Shown here: one piece after another, positions 51,876 to 59,845 of the stretch
Numbering within the stretch: position 1 is the first letter of the stretch
Layout: every line of letters begins with the position of its first letter
Assembly: GCF_029952525.1 (NCBI RefSeq)
Contig: NZ_JASAOF010000009.1
Location: 62,001 to 126,000 of the forward strand
DNA: 64,000 nucleotides
Direction: 5' to 3'
From: Saccharopolyspora ipomoeae
GTDB taxonomy: Bacteria; Actinomycetota; Actinomycetes; Mycobacteriales; Pseudonocardiaceae
Program-made: the position numbers and the translations under genes
Notes under the pieces: generated by a model
The model's input: only the letters and a program-made list of their open reading frames with translations
The model's database searches: none
What the model was told of the DNA's origin: nothing

Positions 51876-52985
51876 TCAGTGTTCGATGTCGAGGACTCCG
51901 CGGATGTTCTTGTCGGCGAGAAGATCGTCGTAGCCCTGGTTGACGCCTTCGAGCGGGTAGCGGCTGGTGATCAGCTCGTCGAGCTTGAGCTGGCCCTTCT
52001 GGTAGAGCTGGACGATCTTCTTGATGTCGACGTGCGGTGCGCCGGAGCCGAAGAGGCTGCCCACGAGCCGCTTCTCGTAGAGGGTGAGCTCCAGGCTCGG
52101 GATCTCCAGCTTGGTCTCGGGATTGGCCAGCGCGGTCACCACGACCGTGCCCGCTTTGCGGACCAGCGCGAAGGCGTCCGAGACGACCTGCGGTTCGACG
52201 AGCCCGACGGTGACGATGCAGGAATCGGCGCCCTGTCCGCGCGTCTCGCTCCACACGAACTCGTGAGCCTCAGCGGCGTCGGCGAAGGCGTGGGTGGCTC
52301 CCAGCTTGAGCGCCATCTCCCGCTTGAACGGTGCCGGGTCGACCGCCACGACCATCTCCGCACCTGCGTGGGCGGCTCCCTGCACGGCGTTGATGCCGAT
52401 CCCGCCGACCCCGTAGACGACGGTGGTGTCGCCGGGACGGGTGTCGGCCGCGTAGACCGCCGAGCCCCAGCCGGTCGGGACGCCGCAGGCCGCGATCGCC
52501 AGCACGTCGAGCGGCACGTCGGGCTCGACGACGACCAGCGACGAGTCTGGGATGACGTTCCACTGCGAGAACGTGCCCAGCACGTCGACCCCGCCCATGC
52601 CCTTGCCGCGGCCGTGCAGGCGCTGGGTGCCGTCGAGCATCGTGCCCTGCATGAGGAACGCACCGTTGTCGCACAAATTCGACTTGCCCATCAGGCAGAA
52701 CCGGCATCGCCCGCACTGCGGCATCCACGAGCTGATGAAGTGGTCGCCCGGCTTGACGTGGGTGACGCCCGGGCCCACCTCCTCGACGACACCGGCACCT
52801 TCGTGGCCGCCCACCATGGGAGGTTCGATCACCAGGTCTCCGTGCCGGAGGTGCTCGTCCGAGTGGCACAACCCCGCGTGGTCGTAGCGGACGAGGACCT
52901 CGCCGGCCTTGGGCGGGTCCAGCTCCAGTTCGGTGATCTCGAAGTTCCCGGTGCTCTGCCACATCACGGCGGCTTTGGTCTTCAC
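51876..52985 (-). CDS. NDMA-dependent alcohol dehydrogenase (Rxyl_3153 type, mycofactocin-associated)
   Basis: 369 residues from the GTG at 52985 (VKTKAAVMWQSTGNF), with GAAGGAG eight bases upstream; the N-terminus KTKAAV is the family standard. Zinc ligands lie in AGLCHSDEHL and GGHEGAGVVEEVG; structural zinc cysteines in PQCGRCRFCLMGKSNLC; NAD fold GVGGIGINAVQGA. This class holds NAD tightly, needs an artificial acceptor such as NDMA in vitro, and in vivo depends on mycofactocin for electron removal. The mftA-E operon 10 kb away supplies that. First gene of the leftward operon with SnoaL-like, SDR and EthD genes. Confidence 0.92.
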   Translation of the reverse strand: MKTKAAVMWQSTGNFEITELELDPPKAGEVLVRYDHAGLCHSDEHLRHGDLVIEPPMVGGHEGAGVVEEVGPGVTHVKPGDHFISSWMPQCGRCRFCLMGKSNLCDNGAFLMQGTMLDGTQRLHGRGKGMGGVDVLGTFSQWNVIPDSSLVVVEPDVPLDVLAIAACGVPTGWGSAVYAADTRPGDTTVVYGVGGIGINAVQGAAHAGAEMVVAVDPAPFKREMALKLGATHAFADAAEAHEFVWSETRGQGADSCIVTVGLVEPQVVSDAFALVRKAGTVVVTALANPETKLEIPSLELTLYEKRLVGSLFGSGAPHVDIKKIVQLYQKGQLKLDELITSRYPLEGVNQGYDDLLADKNIRGVLDIEH

Positions 52986-53073
52986 AGGTCCCACTCCTTC
53001 CGGTTCTCCACGCTGAGTCCCGGGCCCCCGGGGCCCGGCGTAGCGGGCGCGTACGGGCGGGCCGAGTAGCTCG

Positions 53074-53103
53074 AAGCTAGACGAACGGGCGCTCGTTTTT
53101 CAA
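53074..53103 (-). promoter_or_regulatory. Promoter of the NDMA-dehydrogenase operon with operator in the spacer (site 12)
   Basis: Read on the reverse strand: TTGAAA (53103-53098), then 18 bp, then TAGCTT (53079-53074). The spacer contains the dyad ACGAACGGGCGCTCGT (53081-53096), which departs from the consensus at one position. Confidence 0.75.
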
Positions 53104-53148
53104 GGGAATCGTCGGATGGTGTCTCGGTGCAACCGAATCGGGTCGCGT

Positions 53149-53164
53149 GCGAACGATTGTTCGC
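53149..53164. promoter_or_regulatory. Regulon operator (site 13)
   Basis: GCGAACGATTGTTCGC, a near-perfect palindrome with GCGAAC/GTTCGC arms, halfway between the divergent promoters of the NDMA-dehydrogenase and LLM operons. It may bridge repression of the two. Confidence 0.6.
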
Positions 53165-53187
53165 CTAAGTGGCGTCGGGCGGAAATC

Positions 53188-53236
53188 TTGACGGGGCCGG
53201 GCAGCGACCTTAAGTTCCGAACGAGCGACCGTTCTC
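53188..53236 (+). promoter_or_regulatory. Promoter of the LLM/SDR operon with operator at the start (site 14)
   Basis: TTGACG (53188-53193), 17-bp spacer, TAAGTT (53211-53216), then the dyad copy ACGAGCGACCGTTCTC (53221-53236) over the expected transcription start. Confidence 0.68.
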
Positions 53237-53351
53237 TGGTTCCCCTCATCCACCCGGTAGCGGGTCCTCGCGTCCTGGTACGCGGACCGAGCCGGGGTTC
53301 ACGCGTGCACGTATTCCGCAATCGACATCGAACGCTCGGAAGGTGACGATC

Positions 53352-54215
53352 ATGAAGCTCGGCGGTGTCTACTTCTTCACCGACGACGGGCCCGATCCCG
53401 TCGAATTCGCGCAAGCGGCTGAGGACCGGGGATTCGACTCGCTGTTCCTGCCGGAGCACACCCACTTCCCGGTATCCCGCGAGTCGGCCTACCCGGTCGC
53501 CTACGGCGGTGGCGAGCTGCCGTCGTTCTACCTGCACACGCTCGACCAGATCGTGACGCTGTCGATGATCGCCGGGGCGACCCGGAACCTGACCCTGGGC
53601 ACCGGGATCTGCCTGCTCGCTCAGCACGACCCGATCGCCAAGGCCAAGGAGCTGGCCACTCTCGATCTCCTCTCGAAGGGCAGGCTGGTCTGCGGTGTGG
53701 GGTTCGGCTGGAACCGCGAGGAGGCGGAGGCCCACGGCGTGGTGTGGAAGAAGCGGTTCAGCATCATCCGGGACAAGGTCAAGGTGATGCAGGCGCTCTG
53801 GACCCAGGAGGTGGCCAGTTACGACGGGGCCGAAGCCTCGCTCGCCCCGAGCTGGTCGTGGCCGAAGCCCGCGCAGCCGCGCGGCCCCAAGATCTACCTG
53901 GGAGGAGCGGGGCCGACCACGATGCGGCACGCCGCCCAGTGGGCCGACACCTGGTACGTGGTGCCGCCGCCGCACGACCCGACCCTGGAGGAGTCGATTC
54001 CGCAGTTCTGGAAGATCGTCGACGAGGTCGGCCGCGATCGCGATTCGATCAGCATCGCCGTGGCCTCCGCGCCGCCGGACCCGGTCGTGCTCGAGAAGTA
54101 CGCGGCCCAGGGCGTCGAGCGCGCCGCGCTCTGGATCGACCCGGCCACCAGCCCGTCGCAGGGCATGGCCAACCTCGCCGCCGTCGGCGACGTGGTCGCG
54201 GCCTACAAGGGCTGA
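53352..54215 (+). CDS. LLM-class F420-dependent oxidoreductase
   Basis: 287 residues, luciferase-like TIM barrel. [53 protein letters not shown] and [19 protein letters not shown] match actinobacterial LLM proteins annotated as F420-dependent (TIGR03619-type). ATG 53352 follows GGAAGGTGACGATC. It would oxidise or reduce a ketone/alcohol or C=C bond using coenzyme F420; FMN use cannot be ruled out. Transcribed divergently from the NDMA-dehydrogenase operon and followed by a mycofactocin-coupled SDR. Confidence 0.87.
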   Translation: MKLGGVYFFTDDGPDPVEFAQAAEDRGFDSLFLPEHTHFPVSRESAYPVAYGGGELPSFYLHTLDQIVTLSMIAGATRNLTLGTGICLLAQHDPIAKAKELATLDLLSKGRLVCGVGFGWNREEAEAHGVVWKKRFSIIRDKVKVMQALWTQEVASYDGAEASLAPSWSWPKPAQPRGPKIYLGGAGPTTMRHAAQWADTWYVVPPPHDPTLEESIPQFWKIVDEVGRDRDSISIAVASAPPDPVVLEKYAAQGVERAALWIDPATSPSQGMANLAAVGDVVAAYKG

Positions 54216-54282
54216 ACCACTCACAGCTGGAGTGGAAGGAAACGCGCGGGTTCACCGTTCGTCACGCGAAGGGAATGCGGCA

Positions 54283-55107
54283 ATGGGTGGCAAGCTCGAA
54301 GGCAAGGTCGCCTTCATCACCGGAGCGGCACGAGGGCAGGGGCGCAGTCACGCGATCCGGCTCGCCGAGGAGGGCGCCGACATCATCGCACTCGACCTGG
54401 TCGAGCAGATGCCGCGCGTACCCTACGACATGGCCACACCCGAGGACTTCGAGAAGACCGTTGCGGCGGTCGAAGGCCTCGGCAGGCGGATCGTCACGGG
54501 CGTCGCGGACGTGCGGGACCGCGCGGCCGTGCGTGCCGTCGTTGACGACGGGGTCGCCGAGTTCGGGCGGATCGACGTGGTGCTCGCGAACGCGGGCATC
54601 GCGCCGCACTCGGCGGAGGAGCGCGATGCCGCCGCGGTCTTCGACGACGTCATTGCCGTGAACCTCGCCGGTGTGTACAACACGGTTCACGCCGCGGTGC
54701 CGACGATGATCGAGCGGGGAGAGGGCGGCTCGGTCGTGCTCACGAGCTCGATCCAGGGACTCTCGGGGCGAGCGGGCACGGGCACGGGTTCCTGGGACGG
54801 CTACGCGGCCGCGAAGCACGGCGTCGTCGGGCTCATGCGGTCATGGGCGAACTGGCTGGCGCAGTACTCGATCCGCGTGAACTCGGTGCACCCGACCGGC
54901 GTCAATACGCCGATGATCGTCAACGAGTCGCTGCCCGCGTTCTTCGAGAAGTTCCCGGACAGCGCCGTGTCGCTGACCAATCTCCTGCCGGTGGAGATGG
55001 TCGAACCGGTCGACGTCAGCAACGCGATCGCGTGGCTGGTATCGGACGAGGCCCGCTACGTCACCGGCGTGACGCTGCCCGTCGACGCCGGCTTCACCGT
55101 TAAGTAG
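54283..55107 (+). CDS. Mycofactocin-coupled SDR-family oxidoreductase
   Basis: 274 residues. [20 protein letters not shown], then [20 protein letters not shown] and the insert up to about residue 60, is the mycofactocin-coupled SDR signature. [17 protein letters not shown] and [12 protein letters not shown] complete the catalytic set, and the chain ends [13 protein letters not shown]. It should oxidise a carveol-like or other cyclic secondary alcohol with non-exchangeable NAD, giving electrons to mycofactocin. ATG 54283 follows GAAGGGA. In operon with the LLM gene. Confidence 0.93.
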   Translation: MGGKLEGKVAFITGAARGQGRSHAIRLAEEGADIIALDLVEQMPRVPYDMATPEDFEKTVAAVEGLGRRIVTGVADVRDRAAVRAVVDDGVAEFGRIDVVLANAGIAPHSAEERDAAAVFDDVIAVNLAGVYNTVHAAVPTMIERGEGGSVVLTSSIQGLSGRAGTGTGSWDGYAAAKHGVVGLMRSWANWLAQYSIRVNSVHPTGVNTPMIVNESLPAFFEKFPDSAVSLTNLLPVEMVEPVDVSNAIAWLVSDEARYVTGVTLPVDAGFTVK

Positions 55108-55146
55108 CGGACTCGGCCGCGTTCATCACCTCTGCCCATTCAGCGA

Positions 55147-55197
55147 AGAATGAAACGAATGCGTGGGTGGCGCCGCCGGAGCGTCTCACTTTGAGAC
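55147..55197. promoter_or_regulatory. Candidate sites upstream of the activator gene
   Basis: AGAATGAAAC at 55147-55156 recurs inverted at 57219-57228, upstream of the ring-opening operon. GTCTCACTTTGAGAC at 55183-55197 is a 6-bp inverted repeat (GTCTCA/TGAGAC) with a 3-base centre. These are the only conserved non-coding signals around the regulator, so they may be its binding sites. Confidence 0.35.
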
Positions 55198-55334
55198 AGT
55201 CGGGTTCGCCACATCTGTGCTGGTCGGGTCGCGACGCGTATCTTGCGGTCAACGACAGCGCAGTCGCCGGGCCGGGCGGATGACGGTGACCGGACGGATC
55301 TCGGCGGCGCGTTCGACGTGACGAGGAGCTGCCA

Positions 55335-57059
55335 GTGCCGGACAACGCTGAGTACGACCGCATCGAGAAGGCGAAGGAACTGGTGCTCTCGGCGCAGGCG
55401 GCGTCGGTGGCCGGGCAGAGCGCGCAGCTGGTGGAGTCGTGGCGGCGTTCGGGGAGCGCGCTGGGCAGGCCGGAGAACGTCGCGGACGTGCCGCGCGTCA
55501 GCGAGGAAGTGCTGGACGCGCACCTGCTGGACCTCTTCCGCGACCCGCTGACCAGGTTCGCCGAAGGGGTCTCCGGCACCGGGCTGGCCGTCCTGCTGGC
55601 CGACTCTCGCGGACGGATCCTGCACCGCTGGTGCGGGGACCGCGCCGCGTCGGCCCACCTCGACCGGATCGGTACGGTGCGGGGTGCGGTGCTTGCCGAG
55701 GACGCCGTCGGCACCAACGGGGTGGGCACCGTGGCGGCCTCCGGGCGCGAAGTGCAGATCCAGGGCGTCGAGCACTTCGCCGACATCTACCGCAACGCGA
55801 TCTGCACCGGGGCTCCGGTCCGGCACCCGATGACCGGGAACCTGCTGGCGGTGGTCACGTTGTCCTGCGACGTCACGCCCAGGGCCGATTTGCTGCGACC
55901 GCTGCTGAGCACCGTGACCCAGCAGCTCGAGCAGCACGTCTTGGAGATGCAGGAACCGGCCGCCCGGCGGGCGTTCAACACGTTCCTGGAGATCACGCGG
56001 GCCCGGCCCGAGCCGGTGGTGGCGTTCGGACCTGCCGGCCTGCTGATCCAGAACCCGCAGGCGGGGCGTCTGGCGGGGGAGGACCTGCGCCAGCTGCACC
56101 GGCTGTGCGCGGACGGCATCGGTACCGGCAAGTACTCGGTGGAGCTGTCGACCGGGCTCGCGCACGTGCACGTCACCGCGGTCGACTCGGGTAACCGCGT
56201 CGCGGTCGTTCAGGAGCCGCAGGCAGGACGGCTGTTGACCGGGTCGGCGCGGAGCAGTGGCGGCGTGCTGCGCCAGCTGGTCGGCCGGGCACCGGAGTGG
56301 CTGGACGCCCGGCGCGCCGTCGAGCGGTACCGGTCGTCGGGCGAACCGCTGATCATCGCAGGCGAACCGGGGGCGGGGAAGCTCTCGCTGGCACTGGGAC
56401 ACCCGTCGGAACCTGACGCTCCGGTTCGGCGCGAGGTCGTCGACGCCGCGCAGCGCCACGTCGTGGGCGGTCGGCAGTGGCTGCAGGACCTCGCCGCGCG
56501 CCTGGAGAACGGGCGGGACCTGGTGGTCCGAGGGGTGCAGACCCTGGAACCGCGGATCCTCGACGGCATGCGGACCGTGCTGCGGGACTCGCCCCACCGA
56601 CGCTCGGTCCTGGTGACGCTGACGACCGAAGCGCGCGAGGACGCGGACGCATTCGGGCTGAAGTACGACGTCCCGGTCGTGTGGGTGCCTCCGCTGCGGG
56701 ACCGGGTCTCGGATCTGCCTGCGTTGTGGAAGCACTTCGCGCCGTTTCCGGCGGTGACGCCGGACGGGGAGGCCCTGGGGCTGCTGGGCGCCTACCAGTG
56801 GCCCGGCAACGTCAAGGAGCTGCGCACGGTCGTCGGTCAGGTCGCCGACGCGGGAAAGTCGGGCACGGTGGTTCCGGGTGATCTTCCCGCTGCGGTGCGC
56901 AACGCGCCGTCGTTGACGATGATCGAGCGGGTGGAGCTCGAGGCGATCCGCAAGGCGCTGCGGGAGACCGAGGGCAATCGCGCGAAAGCGGCGCAGATCC
57001 TCGGTCTCTCCCGCGCCACCGTCTACCGCAAGATGAAGGCATACAGGCTGATCAGCTAG
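55335..57059 (+). CDS. AcoR/MimR-like activator: GAF + degenerate AAA+ + Fis-type HTH
   Basis: 574 residues. N-terminal sensor of the AcoR type (GAF domain, about 60-200) with EDAVGTNGVGT and GVEHFADIYRNAICTG. The central part keeps a Walker A (IIAGEPGAGKLSLAL) and the WPGNVKELR motif of enhancer-binding proteins. The GAFTGA loop that contacts sigma-54 is missing and the region between is short, consistent with actinobacteria lacking sigma-54. C-terminal Fis helix-turn-helix: GNRAKAAQILGLSRATVYRK. Relatives such as MimR activate monooxygenase operons for propane, acetone or cyclic ketones. It probably senses the ketone and activates the operon directly downstream. Confidence 0.88.
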   Translation: MPDNAEYDRIEKAKELVLSAQAASVAGQSAQLVESWRRSGSALGRPENVADVPRVSEEVLDAHLLDLFRDPLTRFAEGVSGTGLAVLLADSRGRILHRWCGDRAASAHLDRIGTVRGAVLAEDAVGTNGVGTVAASGREVQIQGVEHFADIYRNAICTGAPVRHPMTGNLLAVVTLSCDVTPRADLLRPLLSTVTQQLEQHVLEMQEPAARRAFNTFLEITRARPEPVVAFGPAGLLIQNPQAGRLAGEDLRQLHRLCADGIGTGKYSVELSTGLAHVHVTAVDSGNRVAVVQEPQAGRLLTGSARSSGGVLRQLVGRAPEWLDARRAVERYRSSGEPLIIAGEPGAGKLSLALGHPSEPDAPVRREVVDAAQRHVVGGRQWLQDLAARLENGRDLVVRGVQTLEPRILDGMRTVLRDSPHRRSVLVTLTTEAREDADAFGLKYDVPVVWVPPLRDRVSDLPALWKHFAPFPAVTPDGEALGLLGAYQWPGNVKELRTVVGQVADAGKSGTVVPGDLPAAVRNAPSLTMIERVELEAIRKALRETEGNRAKAAQILGLSRATVYRKMKAYRLIS

Positions 57060-57218
57060 CCGCTCACCAGGTCGGGAAGTCCTGTCGACGGCGGTCCGTT
57101 CGGGCCGTCGCGCTTCTGTGCGTCGTGACGGTCCTTCGCGCGCGAAACTCCTCCGCATCGCCCTCCCGGTTCGGGTGACCAGGCGTCGCCGAGCGGTGAA
57201 TCACCTTGAGAATGCGGT

Positions 57219-57228
57219 GTTTCATTCT
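57219..57228. promoter_or_regulatory. Inverted copy of the AGAATGAAAC motif before the ring-opening operon
   Basis: GTTTCATTCT, the exact reverse complement of 55147-55156, lies 76 bases before the esterase start. AGAATG at 57209 and CATTCT here also form a 6-bp inverted repeat with an 8-base spacer. Confidence 0.35.
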
Positions 57229-57303
57229 GCGACGGTTCGCCCAACTCCCTTCCGATTCGCGTGAGAGTGCTCCGTGGAAAGCGGAACTGCGGAGGAGGAG
57301 ACG

Positions 57304-58209
57304 ATGACGTCGATTCGCCCGACCGATGTGCTCGGGGAGCTCTACGCCAAGTGGGCGGTGGAGATGACCCGCGACCCGGAGATGTCCGTCGAGCTGCTGC
57401 GGATGGTCTTCGACGACTGGCACAACGCCACCGCAGAACCCCCGGACGTGACCTACCGCGAGACCGAGGTCGGCGGCGTGCCGGGCATCGAGGTCCTTCC
57501 CGAGGGTTGCGACGTCGAGCAGGTGCTGGTGTTCATGCACGGCGGCGGGTTCGCGCTGGGGTCGCCGTCGAGCCACCGGAAACTTGCAGGCCACCTCGCC
57601 CGCGAGTGCGGGACGAGAGCGTTCGTGGCCGACTTCCGGCTGGCGCCCGAGCACCCGTTCCCCACGGGATTGCAGGACGGCGTGGCCGTCGTCGACGGGC
57701 TGCTCGGGAAGGGGCACCGCATCGAGGACATTACGCCGGTGGGTGACAGCGCGGGCGGCAACCTCGCGATCGCGATCGTCCTATCCCTGCGGGAGGAGGG
57801 CCGAGATCTGCCGACTCAGGTGATCACCATGTCGCCCTGGCTGAACATGGAGAACACCGGTCGCACGCTGGAGTCGAACGACGCCACCGACTTCCTCATC
57901 ACGCGCGAGGGGTTGCAGGCCAACATCGACCGCTATCTGGGCGGTTCCACCGCGGCGACGAACCCGTTGGCCAACCCGCTTCACGCCGATCTCACCGGAT
58001 TCCCCCGCCTCTACATCGACGCGGGCTCGGCGGAGTCGCTGTTCGACGACGCCGTGCAGCTGCACGCGCTCGCCGAGAAGCACGGCGTGGACGTGACCTT
58101 CACCGTCGGCGACGGGATGCAGCACGTCTACCCGTTCATGGCCGGACGCGACCCGAGAGCCGACGTCGAGATCCGCAGGATCGCGGACTGGTACCGCGCA
58201 GGCCGCTGA
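57304..58209 (+). CDS. HSL-family esterase, probable lactone hydrolase (ChnC-like)
   Basis: 301 residues. Oxyanion motif FMHGGGFALGSPSSHR, nucleophile elbow GDSAGGNLA, and the Asp/His of the triad in IDAGSAESLFDD and GMQHVYPFM define a hormone-sensitive-lipase-type esterase. Epsilon-caprolactone hydrolases of cyclohexanol degraders belong to this family and have this length. GGAGGAGGAGACG precedes the ATG. As first gene before a Baeyer-Villiger monooxygenase, it should open the lactone (or ester) that enzyme makes to a hydroxy acid. Confidence 0.88.
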   Translation: MTSIRPTDVLGELYAKWAVEMTRDPEMSVELLRMVFDDWHNATAEPPDVTYRETEVGGVPGIEVLPEGCDVEQVLVFMHGGGFALGSPSSHRKLAGHLARECGTRAFVADFRLAPEHPFPTGLQDGVAVVDGLLGKGHRIEDITPVGDSAGGNLAIAIVLSLREEGRDLPTQVITMSPWLNMENTGRTLESNDATDFLITREGLQANIDRYLGGSTAATNPLANPLHADLTGFPRLYIDAGSAESLFDDAVQLHALAEKHGVDVTFTVGDGMQHVYPFMAGRDPRADVEIRRIADWYRAGR

Positions 58210-58231
58210 ACTCGACTCGAAAGGAACCACG

Positions 58232-59845
58232 ATGAAGAACAACGCGGACTACGACGCGATCGTGATCGGGGCCGGTTTCTCCGGCCTGGCCATGCTGCAC
58301 CACTGCCGCGAGATCGGGCTGCGGGCCGTCGTGCTCGACTCCGCCGACGGGGTCGGCGGGACCTGGCACTGGAACACCTACCCGGGTGCGCGCACCGACA
58401 GCGAGTTCTACTACTACTCGTTCTCCTTCTCCGAGGAGGTCCGCAACGAGTGGACGTGGTCGGAGCGCTACCCGGCCCAGCCCGAGGTGAAGGCCTACCT
58501 GGAATTCCTCGCGGAACGCCTCGACCTCCACCGGGACATTCGGCTACGCACCCGGGTCGAACGCGCCGAGCACGACGAGGCGCGCAACGTCTGGGACGTC
58601 ACCACCGACGCTGGCCAGACGCTCACCGCGACCTACCTGATCAGCGGCATGGGCGTGCTGGCCGAGCCGAACCTGCCGGACATCCCCGGCGCTGCCTCGT
58701 TCGCGGGGGAGAGCTACCACACGGCCCGCTGGCCGCAGGACCGCGAGGTCGACCTGTCCGGCAAGCGCGTGGGCGTCATCGGCCTGGGCGCGTCCGGTGT
58801 GCAGATCGTCCCGGTGGTCGCCGAGATGGCCGGCGAGCTGCTGGTCTTCCAGCGCACCCCCAACTACGTCGTCGCCAGCTCGAACTACGAGGTCGACGAC
58901 GAGTGGATGGCCCAGGTCCGCGAGAACTACCCGGAGAACTTCAAGCGCGCGCGGGAGCACATCTTCGCGGTGCCGTTCGAGAACCCGGCCCACGGCGCCA
59001 AGGACGTCAGCGCCGCTGAGCGCGAGCGGATCTTCGAGGAGAAGTGGCGCGAGGGCGGCTTCCACTTCATGTTGGAGACCTTCAACGACCTCGCGCTCGA
59101 CGAAGAGTCGAACCACTACGCCTCGGAGTTCATCCGCAAGAAGATCCGGGAGACCGTGCACGACCCGGCGACCGCGGAACTGCTGTGCCCGAAGGACTAC
59201 CCCTTCAACGGCAAGCGCCCGCCGGGCGGCCACGGCTACTACGAGACCTACAACCGCGACAACGTTCACCTGATCGACATCCGCGAGAACGGCATCGAGG
59301 AGATCACCGCCCAGGGCGTGCGGGTCGACGGCCGGCTCCACGAGCTTGACGTGCTGATCTTCGCCACCGGTTTCGACGCGATGACCGGTACGCTCACCGC
59401 CGTCGACATCGTCGGCCGGGACGGTGTGGTGCTGAGGGAGAAGTGGGCCGACGGGCTGAAGACGAACCTGGGGCTCGGGGTCCACGGGTTCCCGAACTTC
59501 TTCATGATCCTCGGACCTCAGACCCCGTACGCGAACCTGCCGGTGGCGATCGAAGCAGGCGTCGAGTGGATCACCGCTGCCCTGAAGTTCGCCGCGGACA
59601 ACGGTATCGAGCGCCTGGAGTCCACCAAGGACGCCGAGGAGGAGTGGGCCGAGGAGGTCTCGCGCGCGGGCTCGTCCACGATCATGGCCCAGGGCGTGAA
59701 CGCCAACGCCTGGTTCATCGGGGCCAACATCCCCGGCAAACCTGTCGAGTTCAACGTCTACATGGGCGGCGCGGACGCCTACTTCAAGCGCTGCGACGAG
59801 GTCGCCGCCGGCGGCTACCGCGAGTTCCAGGGAGGTGAGCGCTGA
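58232..59845 (+). CDS. Baeyer-Villiger monooxygenase, cyclohexanone-monooxygenase-like
   Basis: 537 residues. FAD-binding VIGAGFSGLAMLHHC, NADP-binding VIGLGASGVQIVPVVAE, and between them the type I Baeyer-Villiger fingerprint FAGESYHTARWP (F-x-G-x-x-x-H-x-x-x-W-P). The late segments MILGPQTPYANLPVAIEAGV and WFIGANIPGKP, with length near 540, resemble cyclohexanone and related cyclic-ketone monooxygenases more than steroid or acetone enzymes. It inserts one oxygen from O2 next to a carbonyl, turning a cyclic ketone into a lactone at the cost of NADPH. Its stop overlaps the next start by one base. Confidence 0.93.
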   Translation: MKNNADYDAIVIGAGFSGLAMLHHCREIGLRAVVLDSADGVGGTWHWNTYPGARTDSEFYYYSFSFSEEVRNEWTWSERYPAQPEVKAYLEFLAERLDLHRDIRLRTRVERAEHDEARNVWDVTTDAGQTLTATYLISGMGVLAEPNLPDIPGAASFAGESYHTARWPQDREVDLSGKRVGVIGLGASGVQIVPVVAEMAGELLVFQRTPNYVVASSNYEVDDEWMAQVRENYPENFKRAREHIFAVPFENPAHGAKDVSAAERERIFEEKWREGGFHFMLETFNDLALDEESNHYASEFIRKKIRETVHDPATAELLCPKDYPFNGKRPPGGHGYYETYNRDNVHLIDIRENGIEEITAQGVRVDGRLHELDVLIFATGFDAMTGTLTAVDIVGRDGVVLREKWADGLKTNLGLGVHGFPNFFMILGPQTPYANLPVAIEAGVEWITAALKFAADNGIERLESTKDAEEEWAEEVSRAGSSTIMAQGVNANAWFIGANIPGKPVEFNVYMGGADAYFKRCDEVAAGGYREFQGGER

